In this document: piece by piece, positions 25,701 to 34,876 of the stretch
Layout: every line of letters starts with the position of its first letter
Position numbering within the stretch: position 1 is the first letter of the stretch
Assembly: GCF_030532965.1 (NCBI RefSeq)
Contig: NZ_JAUNKC010000032.1
Span: 1-37,175 of the forward strand
Source of the DNA: Corynebacterium sp.
GTDB lineage: Bacteria; Actinomycetota; Actinomycetes; Mycobacteriales; Mycobacteriaceae
Length of the DNA: 37,175 nucleotides
Direction of reading: 5' to 3'
Translations under genes and position numbers: made by a program
Notes under the pieces: generated by a model
What the model was told of the DNA's origin: nothing
Databases searched by the model: none
Seen by the model: only the letters and a program-made list of their open reading frames with translations

Positions 25701-26311
25701 GCGAAGTATCCTTCCTGCCGTTGTATGTTGATCGACGCCCCTACCCGGAGATAGCAGGCTATATGCTCATAAGCTGCATGTTTGCCGCCGATGAGAGCGA
25801 TGCGCTAGCGGTTGGTTCCCGTCCTGTGGCGGCTGCATCGCCACCATGAGGTCACGGGTAGGTTGCGCGGATTTTGATGGCGTGACCATTGGGATTGCCA
25901 TCGCCATGTTCCGCTGGTTAACCGTGGGGCACATGACTAACTAAAAACTATCCCCAGTTAAATCAGGTTTCAAAAAGATTGAACTGAAAAAACTTAAGCA
26001 ACAACTCATTTTTAAAACAGCTTTTTCTTTAGATAGATATATGTTGCTGGTATTTTCACCCCCTAAAAAAGGTGGCCCGTCAACAAAACTGCTACCCCGC
26101 ACTGTTAAAGCTCCCTAAAAACACCTCTTTTAGTGCGAAAACCCGGTTATACCTGAAAAATTTCGTTTTATTAATTGGGACATAATCCACCACCACAACC
26201 AGAAAAAACACCAGCTAAACCCAATCCCCCATCGCATCCACAAGTGGATTACCCCCGTCGTAAATTTTGCATTTTTTCAGCAAAAGGTGTAAGGAAATTC
26301 CAAGCTCGAAA
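25701..26311. other. Long non-coding region upstream of pilus operon
   Basis: No convincing open frame exists on either strand. The half next to spaA must contain the pilus promoter, but I cannot place it firmly. Short hairpin-forming elements occur, such as CTAAAA/TTTTAG near 26115-26136. The sequence beyond about 25,930 is AT-rich with runs of A and T. It may hold regulatory RNA or operator sites for phase or growth control of pili. No DtxR-like box or tRNA was recognised. Confidence 0.5.
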
Positions 26312-26335
26312 AATTACCCCATTTCAGGGGTAATT
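26312..26335 (-). terminator. Hairpin in long intergenic region
   Basis: AATTACCCC (26312-26320) and GGGGTAATT (26327-26335) form a perfect 9-bp stem with a 6-nt loop. On the minus strand the stem is followed by a T-run (AATTTTTCG), as in a rho-independent terminator. No gene ends nearby; the closest upstream minus-strand stop is about 460 bp away, so it might end a small RNA. Confidence 0.5.
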
Positions 26336-26770
26336 GACCGGCCGTCAACGCCACCAAGAATGATCGTCGCTTCAAGGTTTTTCGCCATAAACCTCACGGG
26401 AGATTCAAGAAGAAAATTCAACAAGTAGCACCAATAAAACCTGCCACATCCAATAATAATCCCACCACAACAGGATTTTATTCATGCAAATGTTTGCGTA
26501 CCACAACTGAAGTAAGCATAGATTGATCGTTATTTTTACGAACCACCCATCGGATAGACGGTCATGCAATCTTTAACAAATTCCGATTAGCAGACGCCCG
26601 GCGGCAGGGCCAAACCAATCAGCCCGATGGAGCCGTGGCGCAGTGTAGCAATTTCGACATAAGTGACCCAGGTAACAGATTGGGGGTATTTTTAGCGAAA
26701 TTACTACAGGGGGTGATTATTAGTAGACGAAAGTATATTTTCTACTCTTAAGCTTAAGCTCAATTAAGAA
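26336..26770. other. Second half of the long non-coding region
   Basis: About 435 bp lie between the hairpin at 26312-26335 and the terminator of the lipoprotein gene. No open frame is credible. Near 26748-26768 the palindromic run CTTAAGCTTAAG occurs. If the hairpin ends a minus-strand small RNA, its promoter would lie in this stretch. Nothing else is recognised. Confidence 0.4.
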
Positions 26771-26793
26771 GAGGCCGAGCAAAGCCCCGACTC
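26771..26793 (-). terminator. Terminator of amn-lipoprotein operon
   Basis: On the minus strand GAGTCGGGGC and GCTCGGCCTC pair at 8 of 10 positions (one a wobble) around a 3-nt loop, and TTCTTAATT follows. It starts at the lipoprotein stop codon. Confidence 0.6.
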
Positions 26794-28262
26794 TACTGAT
26801 AACTCACGAACCACGGCTGCGGATCAATCTGCGTTGTTTGCGCAGGATCGAACATCGGGGTGTCTTCGTCGATAAAGTTCTTCCAGGCCAAGAAAATCTC
26901 AGGTTGTAGCCCCTCACGCAGCGTATTCCAGGTATCGAACTTCTGCCCTGGGGTGCCATGCCCATCGGCGTGGAGCACGAACGCCAATTCTGGGTGGTCA
27001 AGGTTCAGGTTCTCTCGCCCCTCAATCATTCCCACCTGGAACTGGTGCAGGATCAAAATCTTCTGCGGCACGTTCTTATCCCGCACTAATTGCGCCAGCC
27101 ACTCAGACACCTCGTCGAGCTCCGCACTTGTGGTGTTTCCCACCCGCGCCAGTGGCCGCTCGTCAGGTTTAATTTTCCATTCCGGATCGAGCGCCAATCC
27201 CACGTGAGGCAGTTCCAGAAGTTCCTGGTAGCGCTTAGCCTGATCCAAGAAGCTAGCGTGGCCCGGCTGCAAATCTAGAATGGCGAAACCTCCCGCAGCA
27301 CCAATCGCATCAACATACGGCCGCAATTCCTCAATCGTGGACTCGTTAGAATAATCGCCGTCATCACCCGCCGCACTGGACGCTACCGTAGCAATAATTT
27401 CAAAGGCAGGAACATAGTCATTGTCGTCCTCTGGGTCCGCCTCTTTATACTGCCGCACCAAATCCGTCACCCGGTGTACCGCCTGTTCCGGGTTTTGCTC
27501 GCCCATCGCGCCTAAGGCAGGTCCACTTGGATGCCCGTACAACGCAACCATCCTTCGACCCGGGAACACCACGCCAGTTTCCCCGCCAGGAACCGGACCC
27601 GCCTTCGCTAGGGATAATTGCGTTTCCAGATCGGAGTTATCCCCGAAATCACTGCCCGCCGCGATGATCCTGATGTTCTTCGGCTTCGCCACCTGCTTCA
27701 TCACCGTGGAACTAGCCCGCACGTCCGAGATGGGCAGCAACTCAATTCGGACACCATGAGCCATCGCTGTTACAACATTTGCCAACGACGTGTCTTTACC
27801 TAACAGCACCACAGTGTCTTCATTGGTGGGTTTGTATCCGTGTAACAGATTTAAGGGTGTGACCGCTTCTTCGGTGGGATTCTCCAGGACAACATCGTCG
27901 AGCTTCTCCGTGGGAATGACCTTGAACTCTTTTTCCAGCTCTTCCGCTTGGGCGGCGTCGCCGGACGTCGTGATTAATCCTGCCTTGAGCTGGACCGCTT
28001 TCCGCAGATATTCCTCACGGCGAATGTCGTCCTTATCAACCACAACCGTTTCGACGGTGTCCGCACCGGATAATTGCTTGGCCAAACCGCGCCCCGTGTC
28101 GTCGTCGACAAGCGAAGGCGGCGTTACCTCCTGTTTCGCCGCTGCAACATTGTCGGCCGTGCCTGCTGTATCCCCCTCTCGGGCGGCACCGCAGGCGGCC
28201 AGCCCGAGGGCGAGGCCGATCGACGTTACACACATCCAAAGCTTCCGTGTCCCAAAACCCAT
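26793..28262 (-). CDS. Lipoprotein of unknown function with CWB2-like N-terminal part
   Basis: This 489-residue protein begins with a lipoprotein signal peptide; the lipobox is L-A-A-C-G with Cys24. After a linker, QLSGADTVET resembles the conserved start of cell wall-binding repeat 2 (R-L-S-G-A-D-R-Y-E-T). The following section (YLRKAVQLKAGLITTSGDA, then VVLLGKDTSLANVV) has the spacing of such repeats. The C-terminal two thirds (about 225-480) contain MVALYGHPSGPALGAMGEQ and LDLQPG, LALDPEW and LILHQFQ strands, suggestive of a TIM-barrel. I do not know its activity. It follows amn by 12 nt and is probably co-transcribed. It is membrane-anchored outside the cell. Confidence 0.8.
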   Translation of the reverse strand: MGFGTRKLWMCVTSIGLALGLAACGAAREGDTAGTADNVAAAKQEVTPPSLVDDDTGRGLAKQLSGADTVETVVVDKDDIRREEYLRKAVQLKAGLITTSGDAAQAEELEKEFKVIPTEKLDDVVLENPTEEAVTPLNLLHGYKPTNEDTVVLLGKDTSLANVVTAMAHGVRIELLPISDVRASSTVMKQVAKPKNIRIIAAGSDFGDNSDLETQLSLAKAGPVPGGETGVVFPGRRMVALYGHPSGPALGAMGEQNPEQAVHRVTDLVRQYKEADPEDDNDYVPAFEIIATVASSAAGDDGDYSNESTIEELRPYVDAIGAAGGFAILDLQPGHASFLDQAKRYQELLELPHVGLALDPEWKIKPDERPLARVGNTTSAELDEVSEWLAQLVRDKNVPQKILILHQFQVGMIEGRENLNLDHPELAFVLHADGHGTPGQKFDTWNTLREGLQPEIFLAWKNFIDEDTPMFDPAQTTQIDPQPWFVSYQ

Positions 28263-28274
28263 AATTGCATTATC

Positions 28275-29726
28275 CTATCTAAACGGTACTTCTGCCACGG
28301 TACGGCGCAATTTCCTCGTCCGCAATCGTTCCGGCGTTTCTGCGAGATGTTCCACAGCCCGAACCGCACACATCACATGCGCTTCCTTGGAATTGGAATA
28401 GAACGTCTGGGCTGCCGCGGGCAGTTTCGGAACCGCATGTAACGGCAGGTCAGATACGCTCAGCAAGGTTCCATACGGTATCCGGTATCGGTAACCATTG
28501 CCCGCCAATGTCGCCGATTCCATGTCGCAACCCACCGCGGTGGAACCACGCAACCACTCCCACAACGCTTTGGGAGTATGCCATTCCCAGTTACGGTCAT
28601 CAGTAGAAATGACGGTGCCGGTACGCATCAGTGATAAGTCCGACCCATAAATTTCCGTCACGCTTGCCTCTAATGCGCGTTGCACCTCCGGCACTGCCGG
28701 GATCGGCAAATTGATCGGAATATGGCCATCAAGCAGGTGATCGCTGCGCTGATACGCATTACCCAGGATCAAATCCCCCATTCGCATGCGACCGTCCAAC
28801 CCGGCGCAGTGGCCGATCATCACCCAAGCCTCCGGGCGCAACACCGCCAAACAATCGGTTATCGTCTTGGCATTCGACGGCCCGACACCGATATTTATCA
28901 TGGTGATCCCGTAGTTTCCTGCCGCCACCAAGTCGAAACGGGGCATTTGATACTTAGCCGCCCCGACCAGCTGATCGACATGAACCGTGTCCACAGTCTC
29001 CGCCGTGATCTCGGTGCCATTAGCTAACACCAAAGCGCGATACCGGGACTGGGGGTTACGCAATTCCGCCAAACCAAACCGCAAGAATTCCCTGGTGTGC
29101 ATGTCGTAGTTGGTAAATAGAATGAACTTTTGCACGGTTTCCACTGGGATCCCCGTGTAGTGTTCGATCCGCGCGCAGGCTATGTCGAAGCGTTGCGGGG
29201 TGAAGTGAAAAAGCGGCTTTTCATCCTGGTGGAAAGCCTCCCAATCACCGTCAATGATGGCGTCGTCGACGTCATCGAGACTCGGTCGGGGAATCTCCGG
29301 GGAACGCCGGGCACCGGTCAATTGGGTGGCGGTTGTTGCCAATCCATCGATGTATTCCGGCGGGATTCGAATCCCAGAATCGGAGACAAAGATGGTGCAA
29401 TCGTAGTTTTTGTTGAGTCGTTCTAACTGCTCCATCAGGTACGCCGATAACAGCGCCGGTTTGGAAATCACCGCCGAATATAAGCCCGCATCGTCGACGT
29501 AACCGAAGGGTTCGGTGCGATCCACCGGGTGCCACGAGTTAACCCGCACCGTGAGTTTTGGATAGGTGACGTCAGCATATTCGGAAAAGTCACCGTTGGA
29601 TATTCCGGTTTCTAGCACCCGGCGCGCAGTCTCGACCGCCGCTGCGTAGTGGTTTTCGAGCTTTTCGACGGCCTGCGCTGGCGTTAGCCCAGTGCGCAAG
29701 GTATCAGTGGCGTGCGGTGCATTCAT
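28275..29726 (-). CDS. amn: AMP nucleosidase
   Basis: This 483-residue protein has the AMP nucleosidase N-terminal domain (about 15-190) and a nucleoside phosphorylase-like catalytic domain (about 250-450). Visible blocks are NYGITMINIGVGPSNAKT, WVMIGHCAGLDGRM, DDRNWEW and GCDMESATLAGNGYRYRIPYGTLLSVSDLPLH. The enzyme hydrolyses AMP to adenine and ribose 5-phosphate and controls the adenylate pool in the cytosol. AGAGGAG lies 10 nt before the ATG. A lipoprotein gene follows 12 nt after its stop, an unusual partner. The 100-bp gap to the siderophore operon upstream suggests its own promoter. Confidence 0.95.
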   Translation of the reverse strand: MNAPHATDTLRTGLTPAQAVEKLENHYAAAVETARRVLETGISNGDFSEYADVTYPKLTVRVNSWHPVDRTEPFGYVDDAGLYSAVISKPALLSAYLMEQLERLNKNYDCTIFVSDSGIRIPPEYIDGLATTATQLTGARRSPEIPRPSLDDVDDAIIDGDWEAFHQDEKPLFHFTPQRFDIACARIEHYTGIPVETVQKFILFTNYDMHTREFLRFGLAELRNPQSRYRALVLANGTEITAETVDTVHVDQLVGAAKYQMPRFDLVAAGNYGITMINIGVGPSNAKTITDCLAVLRPEAWVMIGHCAGLDGRMRMGDLILGNAYQRSDHLLDGHIPINLPIPAVPEVQRALEASVTEIYGSDLSLMRTGTVISTDDRNWEWHTPKALWEWLRGSTAVGCDMESATLAGNGYRYRIPYGTLLSVSDLPLHAVPKLPAAAQTFYSNSKEAHVMCAVRAVEHLAETPERLRTRKLRRTVAEVPFR

Positions 29727-29825
29727 ATAGTAGCGAACTCCTCTGACCGGGGTCTTGACCGTTAATTAAAAAGTGTACTGGTTATCAACCCAATCGGCAG
29801 GTAGCGCAACTCCAACAACGGGTGG

Positions 29826-30806
29826 TTAGCCCATAGCCCGTCCAATTTTCCAGTAGCCCATGAAGGCAACCGCATGACGCGGAATGTGGAAGTCGCGCAC
29901 CAGTTTCCGCCGAATTTTCGTCACCACCCCGCTTTCGCCCGCGATCCAGAAATAGTGGTGTATAGGGGAATGCGCCCCAGCTGTAATGTCGTCTCCTGCA
30001 GCGGAATAGGTTGGGGTCTCCCAGACCAGCTCCGGCGAACCGCTAATCGTGGTGGGTTGTGGATTTTCGATGATTGGGGGCGTGTTCAATGTGTGGATTC
30101 CCAAGTCATCCATGTATGCACAGATCGCCTGTATGAGTTGCTCGCCGTGGTGGGGCTGGTGTTCTCGGTGAAACCACTGGAGAGAAAAACCTGGTGGACA
30201 CTGCAATGGTAAAAAGTCCGCATGTTGTGGAACTTCCATAAACACCATCCCTGTCACTTCGGGGATCATGTTGTCATTGTTATTCAGGTCTTCCAGAATG
30301 CGGCCGATGGCTGGCACCGCAGTTTCATCTCCTACTAGCACGATATGTGAGGCGGTCGCAGGTTGAAATTCGATGCCGGGTCGTTGCTCGCCGGGTCTAC
30401 CAGGATCAAGGGTGGCCTTTGGCCCAACGATAACCACCGAATCGCCGAATTGTGCAGCTTCCGCCCAGGCGCTGGCTGGCCCTTCCGCACCAGGGCGTGA
30501 ATGCAGGACGAAATCAATCGCGATTTCGATACCGGTGACACCATTGCGAATTTCACGGATTGAATAGGATCGCATTGGAGGTTGGAGCGTTGCCGGTAGT
30601 TCTTGCCATTGGTGATACCACGGATCGATGGGGTTGAACTCTGGGAGTTCACCATGCGCATTGGGAAAGAGCAGTTTGACCCGACGGTCAAAAATCGGTT
30701 CGGTGGTATCAACATTGGCTAATTCTGGGCCGCTAAAGTAGATCCGCACGAAATTAGGGCTAAGTCGGATGATGTTCGAAACCTGTGCCCGCATTGGTTG
30801 GTACAT
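29826..30806 (-). CDS. Siderophore-interacting protein (FAD ferric reductase, ViuB-like)
   Basis: This 326-residue flavoprotein has the SIP/ViuB layout: an FAD domain with R-S-Y-S-I-R near residue 91 and an NADPH domain with HIVLVGDETAVPAIGRIL. It ends in the family signature W-I-A-G-E-S-G, then RRKLVRD and FMGYWKIGRA. It reduces Fe3+-siderophore complexes in the cytosol to release iron. It follows the ABC ATPase gene by 12 nt; TAAGGCAG overlapping that stop codon can serve as ribosome binding site. It is the last gene of a five-gene iron operon that starts at 34750. Confidence 0.92.
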   Translation of the reverse strand: MYQPMRAQVSNIIRLSPNFVRIYFSGPELANVDTTEPIFDRRVKLLFPNAHGELPEFNPIDPWYHQWQELPATLQPPMRSYSIREIRNGVTGIEIAIDFVLHSRPGAEGPASAWAEAAQFGDSVVIVGPKATLDPGRPGEQRPGIEFQPATASHIVLVGDETAVPAIGRILEDLNNNDNMIPEVTGMVFMEVPQHADFLPLQCPPGFSLQWFHREHQPHHGEQLIQAICAYMDDLGIHTLNTPPIIENPQPTTISGSPELVWETPTYSAAGDDITAGAHSPIHHYFWIAGESGVVTKIRRKLVRDFHIPRHAVAFMGYWKIGRAMG

Positions 30807-30818
30807 ATGCTGACTGCC

Positions 30819-31634
30819 TTACTGGTGATGTCGGCTTTTAGGGGTGACCAACGGGGTATCCGAAATCGGATCATCGATAACCACACAATCGATACCAAAT
30901 ACCTCATGCATGGTATCGGCGGTTATGACTGTTTTCGGCGGGCCAGCAGCTACTATCGCTCCCGATTTCATGGCTATCAGGTGGTCGGAATATCGCGCCG
31001 CGAGATTCATATCGTGCAACACCATGACGATGGTGGTGCGACTTCGAGAATTGAGGTCAATCAGCAAGTCCAGAATTTCCAATTGATTCGCTATGTCGAG
31101 GTAGGTGGTGGGTTCGTCGAGAAGCAGAATGTCTGTTTCCTGCGCCAATGCCATCGCAACCCACACGCGTTGCCGCTGCCCACCAGATAATTCGTCGACC
31201 GGTCGGTGAGCCAATTCTTTCGTTCTGGTAGCGGCCAATGCGTCAGCGACGACTTCGTAGTCGCGGTTATCCCATCGACCTAGCAATCCCTGGTAGGGGT
31301 ATCTTCCCCGTCCTACTAAGTCGCTGACGATGATCCCTTCCGGTACCACCGGCGACTGCGGCATTAAACCCAAGATTTGCGCTAGTTGTTTACGCGGGTA
31401 TTCTTCCAGCCGCCGCGTATCCAACGTTACGTGCCCCGACGTTGGGGTCAATAGTCGAGATAGAGCGCGAAGCAACGTGGATTTCCCACAACCATTTGGT
31501 CCGATAATGGAGGTTATTTTTCCCGATGGGATGGTAATTGATAACCCATCTACTATGGTGGCTCCGCCATAGTCTAGGGTGAGATTATCTGCGGCGAGTT
31601 CCCGTAGATTGTCCTCAGGTGCAGCAGAGGTCAT
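30819..31634 (-). CDS. Iron-siderophore ABC transporter, ATP-binding protein
   Basis: This 271-residue FecE/FepC-type ATPase carries Walker A GPNGCGKST, signature LSGGQRQRVW, Walker B ILLLDEPTTYLD and the switch His in VLHDMN. It powers uptake of ferric siderophores through the two permeases encoded just upstream. Its ATG overlaps the TGA of the second permease gene (ATGA), and the flavoprotein gene follows. Confidence 0.95.
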   Translation of the reverse strand: MTSAAPEDNLRELAADNLTLDYGGATIVDGLSITIPSGKITSIIGPNGCGKSTLLRALSRLLTPTSGHVTLDTRRLEEYPRKQLAQILGLMPQSPVVPEGIIVSDLVGRGRYPYQGLLGRWDNRDYEVVADALAATRTKELAHRPVDELSGGQRQRVWVAMALAQETDILLLDEPTTYLDIANQLEILDLLIDLNSRSRTTIVMVLHDMNLAARYSDHLIAMKSGAIVAAGPPKTVITADTMHEVFGIDCVVIDDPISDTPLVTPKSRHHQ

Positions 31635-32677
31635 AATGTTGATCCTTTAGCTCCAGATTGTGCGATAAGCAGGTACACCAGAAATGGTGCCCCCAGAATT
31701 CCAGTGATAACCCCCACTGGATATCGAACCCCCAGTAGGTATTGGCCGATAAAATCCGAAATCAGCACCAAAATAGCCCCAACCAACCCAGATACCAGTA
31801 AGGTCGCCGGACCGGGACGGCTGATTCGCATCGCTATCGGCCCGGACATAAACGCAACGAAGGAAACTGGACCAGAACTTGCGGTGGCGATAGCAACCAA
31901 AAAGACCGCTGCGATTACCACTTTCAAGCGGGTTGCCGCTACTGAAATGCCCAAGGCAGCAGCTGAATCGTCGCCAAGCAACAGCAAATACAGGCGATGT
32001 GATTGCACAACCAAAAACGGAACAACGACAGAACAGCTGATAACTACGGGTACAGTCCGTTCCCAGGTTGCACCATTGAGGGAACCGCTTAGCCACCTGC
32101 TGGCGGTGGCTAAATCCCAGACGGCAGCTTGAGACAGGACGAAGGAAACCACACTCATCAACATCGCAGAAATGCCGATGCCGATGAGGATTAGTCGCGT
32201 CCCCGCAAAACCGCCAGCTGCGGTGGCTGACAGTAAATAGATGGCAAGTGCGGTCACTAACGCACCCACTAATGCCGCAAGTGATACCGCCGTCTGCCCC
32301 CAGCCTAGGAGCACGATTGCAATCACACCCACCGCGCTCGCCCCGGAGGAAATCCCGATAATATCTGGTGACGCTAATTGATTGCGTAAAAGCGATTGAA
32401 AGCTGTACCCGGCAGTTCCGAAACTAAACCCCACGGCAACCGCCAAGCTGGCGCGGGGCAATCGTATTTCGCCCACCGCGTAACTTGCGCCTGGAATATT
32501 CTCGCCAATGATGACCCCGATCACCTGCATAAAACTGTAGTTTCGGGTTCCTACCATGAGAAATACGAAGAACCCACCGACGATCACTACCAAGAGCAGG
32601 ATGGCTGTGCGGAGAAACTGCCTTCGACGACGGCTACGCGCGTGCATTAATTCATTGATGAATCCTTTGTCCGTCAT
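31631..32677 (-). CDS. Iron-siderophore ABC transporter permease (FecD-like)
   Basis: This 348-residue permease of the FecCD family has about nine or ten membrane segments. Family motifs are GEIRLPRASLAVAVG, ISSGASAVGV and GPVSFVAFMSGPIAMRI. It forms a heterodimer with the FecC-like permease. Its ATG overlaps the previous stop (ATGA) and its stop overlaps the ATPase start, so expression is tightly coupled. The basic N-terminal stretch (ARSRRRRQF) is cytosolic. Confidence 0.94.
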   Translation of the reverse strand: MTDKGFINELMHARSRRRRQFLRTAILLLVVIVGGFFVFLMVGTRNYSFMQVIGVIIGENIPGASYAVGEIRLPRASLAVAVGFSFGTAGYSFQSLLRNQLASPDIIGISSGASAVGVIAIVLLGWGQTAVSLAALVGALVTALAIYLLSATAAGGFAGTRLILIGIGISAMLMSVVSFVLSQAAVWDLATASRWLSGSLNGATWERTVPVVISCSVVVPFLVVQSHRLYLLLLGDDSAAALGISVAATRLKVVIAAVFLVAIATASSGPVSFVAFMSGPIAMRISRPGPATLLVSGLVGAILVLISDFIGQYLLGVRYPVGVITGILGAPFLVYLLIAQSGAKGSTL

Positions 32678-33711
32678 GATCCCTGCGTCCTATATCGTCG
32701 CACAATCCAAATGAATAATGGTGCTCCCATAAGTGGAAGAAGAATACCTACTGAAATCTCACTTGGCTTCGCAATAACCCGCCCAAGGGTGTCTGCTGAT
32801 ACTAGTAAAACGGCACCACACATCGCGGAATAAGGCAGCAGCCAACGGTGATCCGTCCCCACCAGCAGTCGGCATAAATGCGGAACGATCAGTCCCACAA
32901 AACCAATCGGTCCTGCCAGTGCGGTAGCAACGCCGCAAACGATCACTGCCCCTAGCGAGGCAATTAACCGCGCCCGGACAACATGAATCCCCAATGCGGC
33001 GGCGATATCATCACCTAGTGCGAGCGAGTTCATTCGAGTGGCACACCCGAGGCATATAAAAACACCTACCAGAAACACCGGCGTACCAACGGCGATGTCT
33101 GTCCAATTGGCACCTCCCACACTTCCGATCTGCCAGAAACGAAATTGATCCATGACGTCACTTCGTGGCAGCAATACCGCACTGACCATCGCCGATAATG
33201 CCGCAGTTGTGGCTGCCCCGGCTAACGCCAGTTTCAGCGGGGTGGCCCCGCCGTATCCGATGGAGCCAACGCTATAGACAAACACGGCAGCGACTGCCGA
33301 CCCGATTATCGCCACCACTATTGTGGGAAGCTGTCCCGATAAATCGAAAAAAGCAATACCGGAGGCGACAAAGAAAGCGGCTCCAGCCAAAACGCCGAAA
33401 ATGCCGGGATCGGCCAGGGGGTTTCTGGTCACGGCCTGCATCGTAACTCCCGATAATGCAAGTCCACCCCCAATCAGTGCTGCTAGCACTGTGCGTGGGA
33501 TTCGCACCGAAACGGCTGCTTCACTGGCGGTGGCATTGCTCCCACCAAGGGCATGAACAATGTCGACAAGATTTACATCGCGCACACCAAACGCAACTGA
33601 TGCCGCCATTGCTATTACCAAGCTGACCGATAGTACAACTAACCAGGTGAGTTTGGTAAATAGATGGCGCGAATCGGGTAGGTCAACGATCTGATTAAAG
33701 TGCGGCTTCAA
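32674..33711 (-). CDS. Iron-siderophore ABC transporter permease (FecC-like)
   Basis: This 345-residue FecCD-family permease has VRIPRTVLAALIGGGLALSG, the loop NPLADPGIFGV and the cytosolic coupling segment GPIGFVGLIVPHLCRLL. The most upstream start is TTG at 33711, which overlaps the end of the binding-protein gene by 17 nt; there is no strong Shine-Dalgarno, so coupling to that gene is likely. The exact start is uncertain by some codons, but no ATG or GTG exists before the first membrane segment. Confidence 0.92.
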   Translation of the reverse strand: MKPHFNQIVDLPDSRHLFTKLTWLVVLSVSLVIAMAASVAFGVRDVNLVDIVHALGGSNATASEAAVSVRIPRTVLAALIGGGLALSGVTMQAVTRNPLADPGIFGVLAGAAFFVASGIAFFDLSGQLPTIVVAIIGSAVAAVFVYSVGSIGYGGATPLKLALAGAATTAALSAMVSAVLLPRSDVMDQFRFWQIGSVGGANWTDIAVGTPVFLVGVFICLGCATRMNSLALGDDIAAALGIHVVRARLIASLGAVIVCGVATALAGPIGFVGLIVPHLCRLLVGTDHRWLLPYSAMCGAVLLVSADTLGRVIAKPSEISVGILLPLMGAPLFIWIVRRYRTQGS

Positions 33712-34750
33712 GGGTATCGAAGTACTTGTTCAGTCCCCATGGAATACCCAGCGGGGACGGATTAGCGGCGGATGCCAATGGGCCTTCGCCCAGGAAGGCG
33801 ACGTGACCGTTTGCAATCGCCGGAATCTTTCCAAGAAGTGGGTCTTCCTGCAGTTTCTTCAGTGTTGCTTCGTTTTCGGCGGGATCATTGCTGCCGTAGG
33901 AAATAAGCAAATCTACGTCTTCAAATTGTTCGGGATTTTCTGCCGATACTTCGATCCAGAATTTATCGGCGTCTTTGGATTTTTCTTCCACGATCTTCGG
34001 TACGCCCAGACCAGCGTCTTTCAGAAAACCCGCGCGTGGATCACCAGTGGAATAGAACCCAACCTTGGAAAAATCGTCCTGAGATCCGAAAGACGTAAAT
34101 AAAACGTTTTTGTCCGCTAGTTGTGGGTGTGCCGCCAGAGCATCGGCGACTTGTTTGTCTAAATCTGTGGATAAATCAGCTGCCTGAGATGTTAATCCCA
34201 ATGCTTTCGCGTTCATGGAAATCATATCGTCGAGCGATGTGGTCCACGGTAATTCAGGATAGGCAACGGTAGGGGCGATTTTACTGAGCTGCTTGTAATC
34301 CTCTTCCGTAATCCCAGAATAAGAAGCCAGAATGACATCAGGTTCAGTCGCAGCAATTTCTTCAAACGGAATGGCGTCGGTTTCGTCGAAAAGCACTGGG
34401 GTTTCAGCGCCAAGTTCCGCTAATTTCTCTTCCACCCACGGCAAAACGCCGTTATTATCGTCATCGCCCCAGGTCGTCTTGGACATACCAACAGGTACCA
34501 CGCCTAACGCCAAGGGAACCTCGTGATTACCCCACGCGACGGTAGCTACTCGTTCTGGTTTGGATTCAATAACAGTTTCGCCGAAAACGTGGCTAATGGT
34601 CACTGGTTCAAAATCGGCGGTTGCTGCAGATTTTGTTGCAGAGCTTTGCGACTGAGACGAACCAGAATCAGCACATCCTGCCAATGTAAGCGATAATGCT
34701 GCAGCTAGCGCTGCTGCTGCACGAAATATCACGGTACGGTGCGGGCGCAC
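33695..34750 (-). CDS. Iron-siderophore binding lipoprotein
   Basis: This 351-residue periplasmic-type binding protein (FecB/FhuD fold) is tethered by a lipobox L-A-G-C with Cys26. The core begins VTISHVFGETVIESKPERVATVAWGN and has two lobes joined by a long helix. It captures ferric siderophore outside the membrane and delivers it to the permeases. The start is GTG at 34750 with AGGAGGG 3-4 nt upstream, a rather close but strong site. It is first in the operon binding protein-permease-permease-ATPase-flavoprotein. The ligand (for example a corynebactin-type siderophore) cannot be told. Confidence 0.93.
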   Translation of the reverse strand: MRPHRTVIFRAAAALAAALSLTLAGCADSGSSQSQSSATKSAATADFEPVTISHVFGETVIESKPERVATVAWGNHEVPLALGVVPVGMSKTTWGDDDNNGVLPWVEEKLAELGAETPVLFDETDAIPFEEIAATEPDVILASYSGITEEDYKQLSKIAPTVAYPELPWTTSLDDMISMNAKALGLTSQAADLSTDLDKQVADALAAHPQLADKNVLFTSFGSQDDFSKVGFYSTGDPRAGFLKDAGLGVPKIVEEKSKDADKFWIEVSAENPEQFEDVDLLISYGSNDPAENEATLKKLQEDPLLGKIPAIANGHVAFLGEGPLASAANPSPLGIPWGLNKYFDTLEAAL

Positions 34751-34792
34751 ATTCCCTCCTAAAGTTGTAGATAATTAGAATGACCACTGAGG

Positions 34793-34811
34793 CCAACTTA
34801 GACTAACCTAA
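34793..34811 (-). promoter_or_regulatory. DtxR-type iron box upstream of siderophore operon
   Basis: On the minus strand TTAGGTTAGTCTAAGTTGG matches the DtxR consensus TWAGGTWAGSCTWACCTWA at about 14 of 19 positions, with a perfect left half. It lies about 45-60 nt upstream of the GTG start, where it would overlap the promoter. Repression by iron-loaded DtxR is expected. Confidence 0.7.
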
Positions 34812-34876
34812 CATCAGGACGGTTGCATGTGTTTAACCCCACCCAGTCTTGTGTTATTACCCACATTTTTCCGGGG

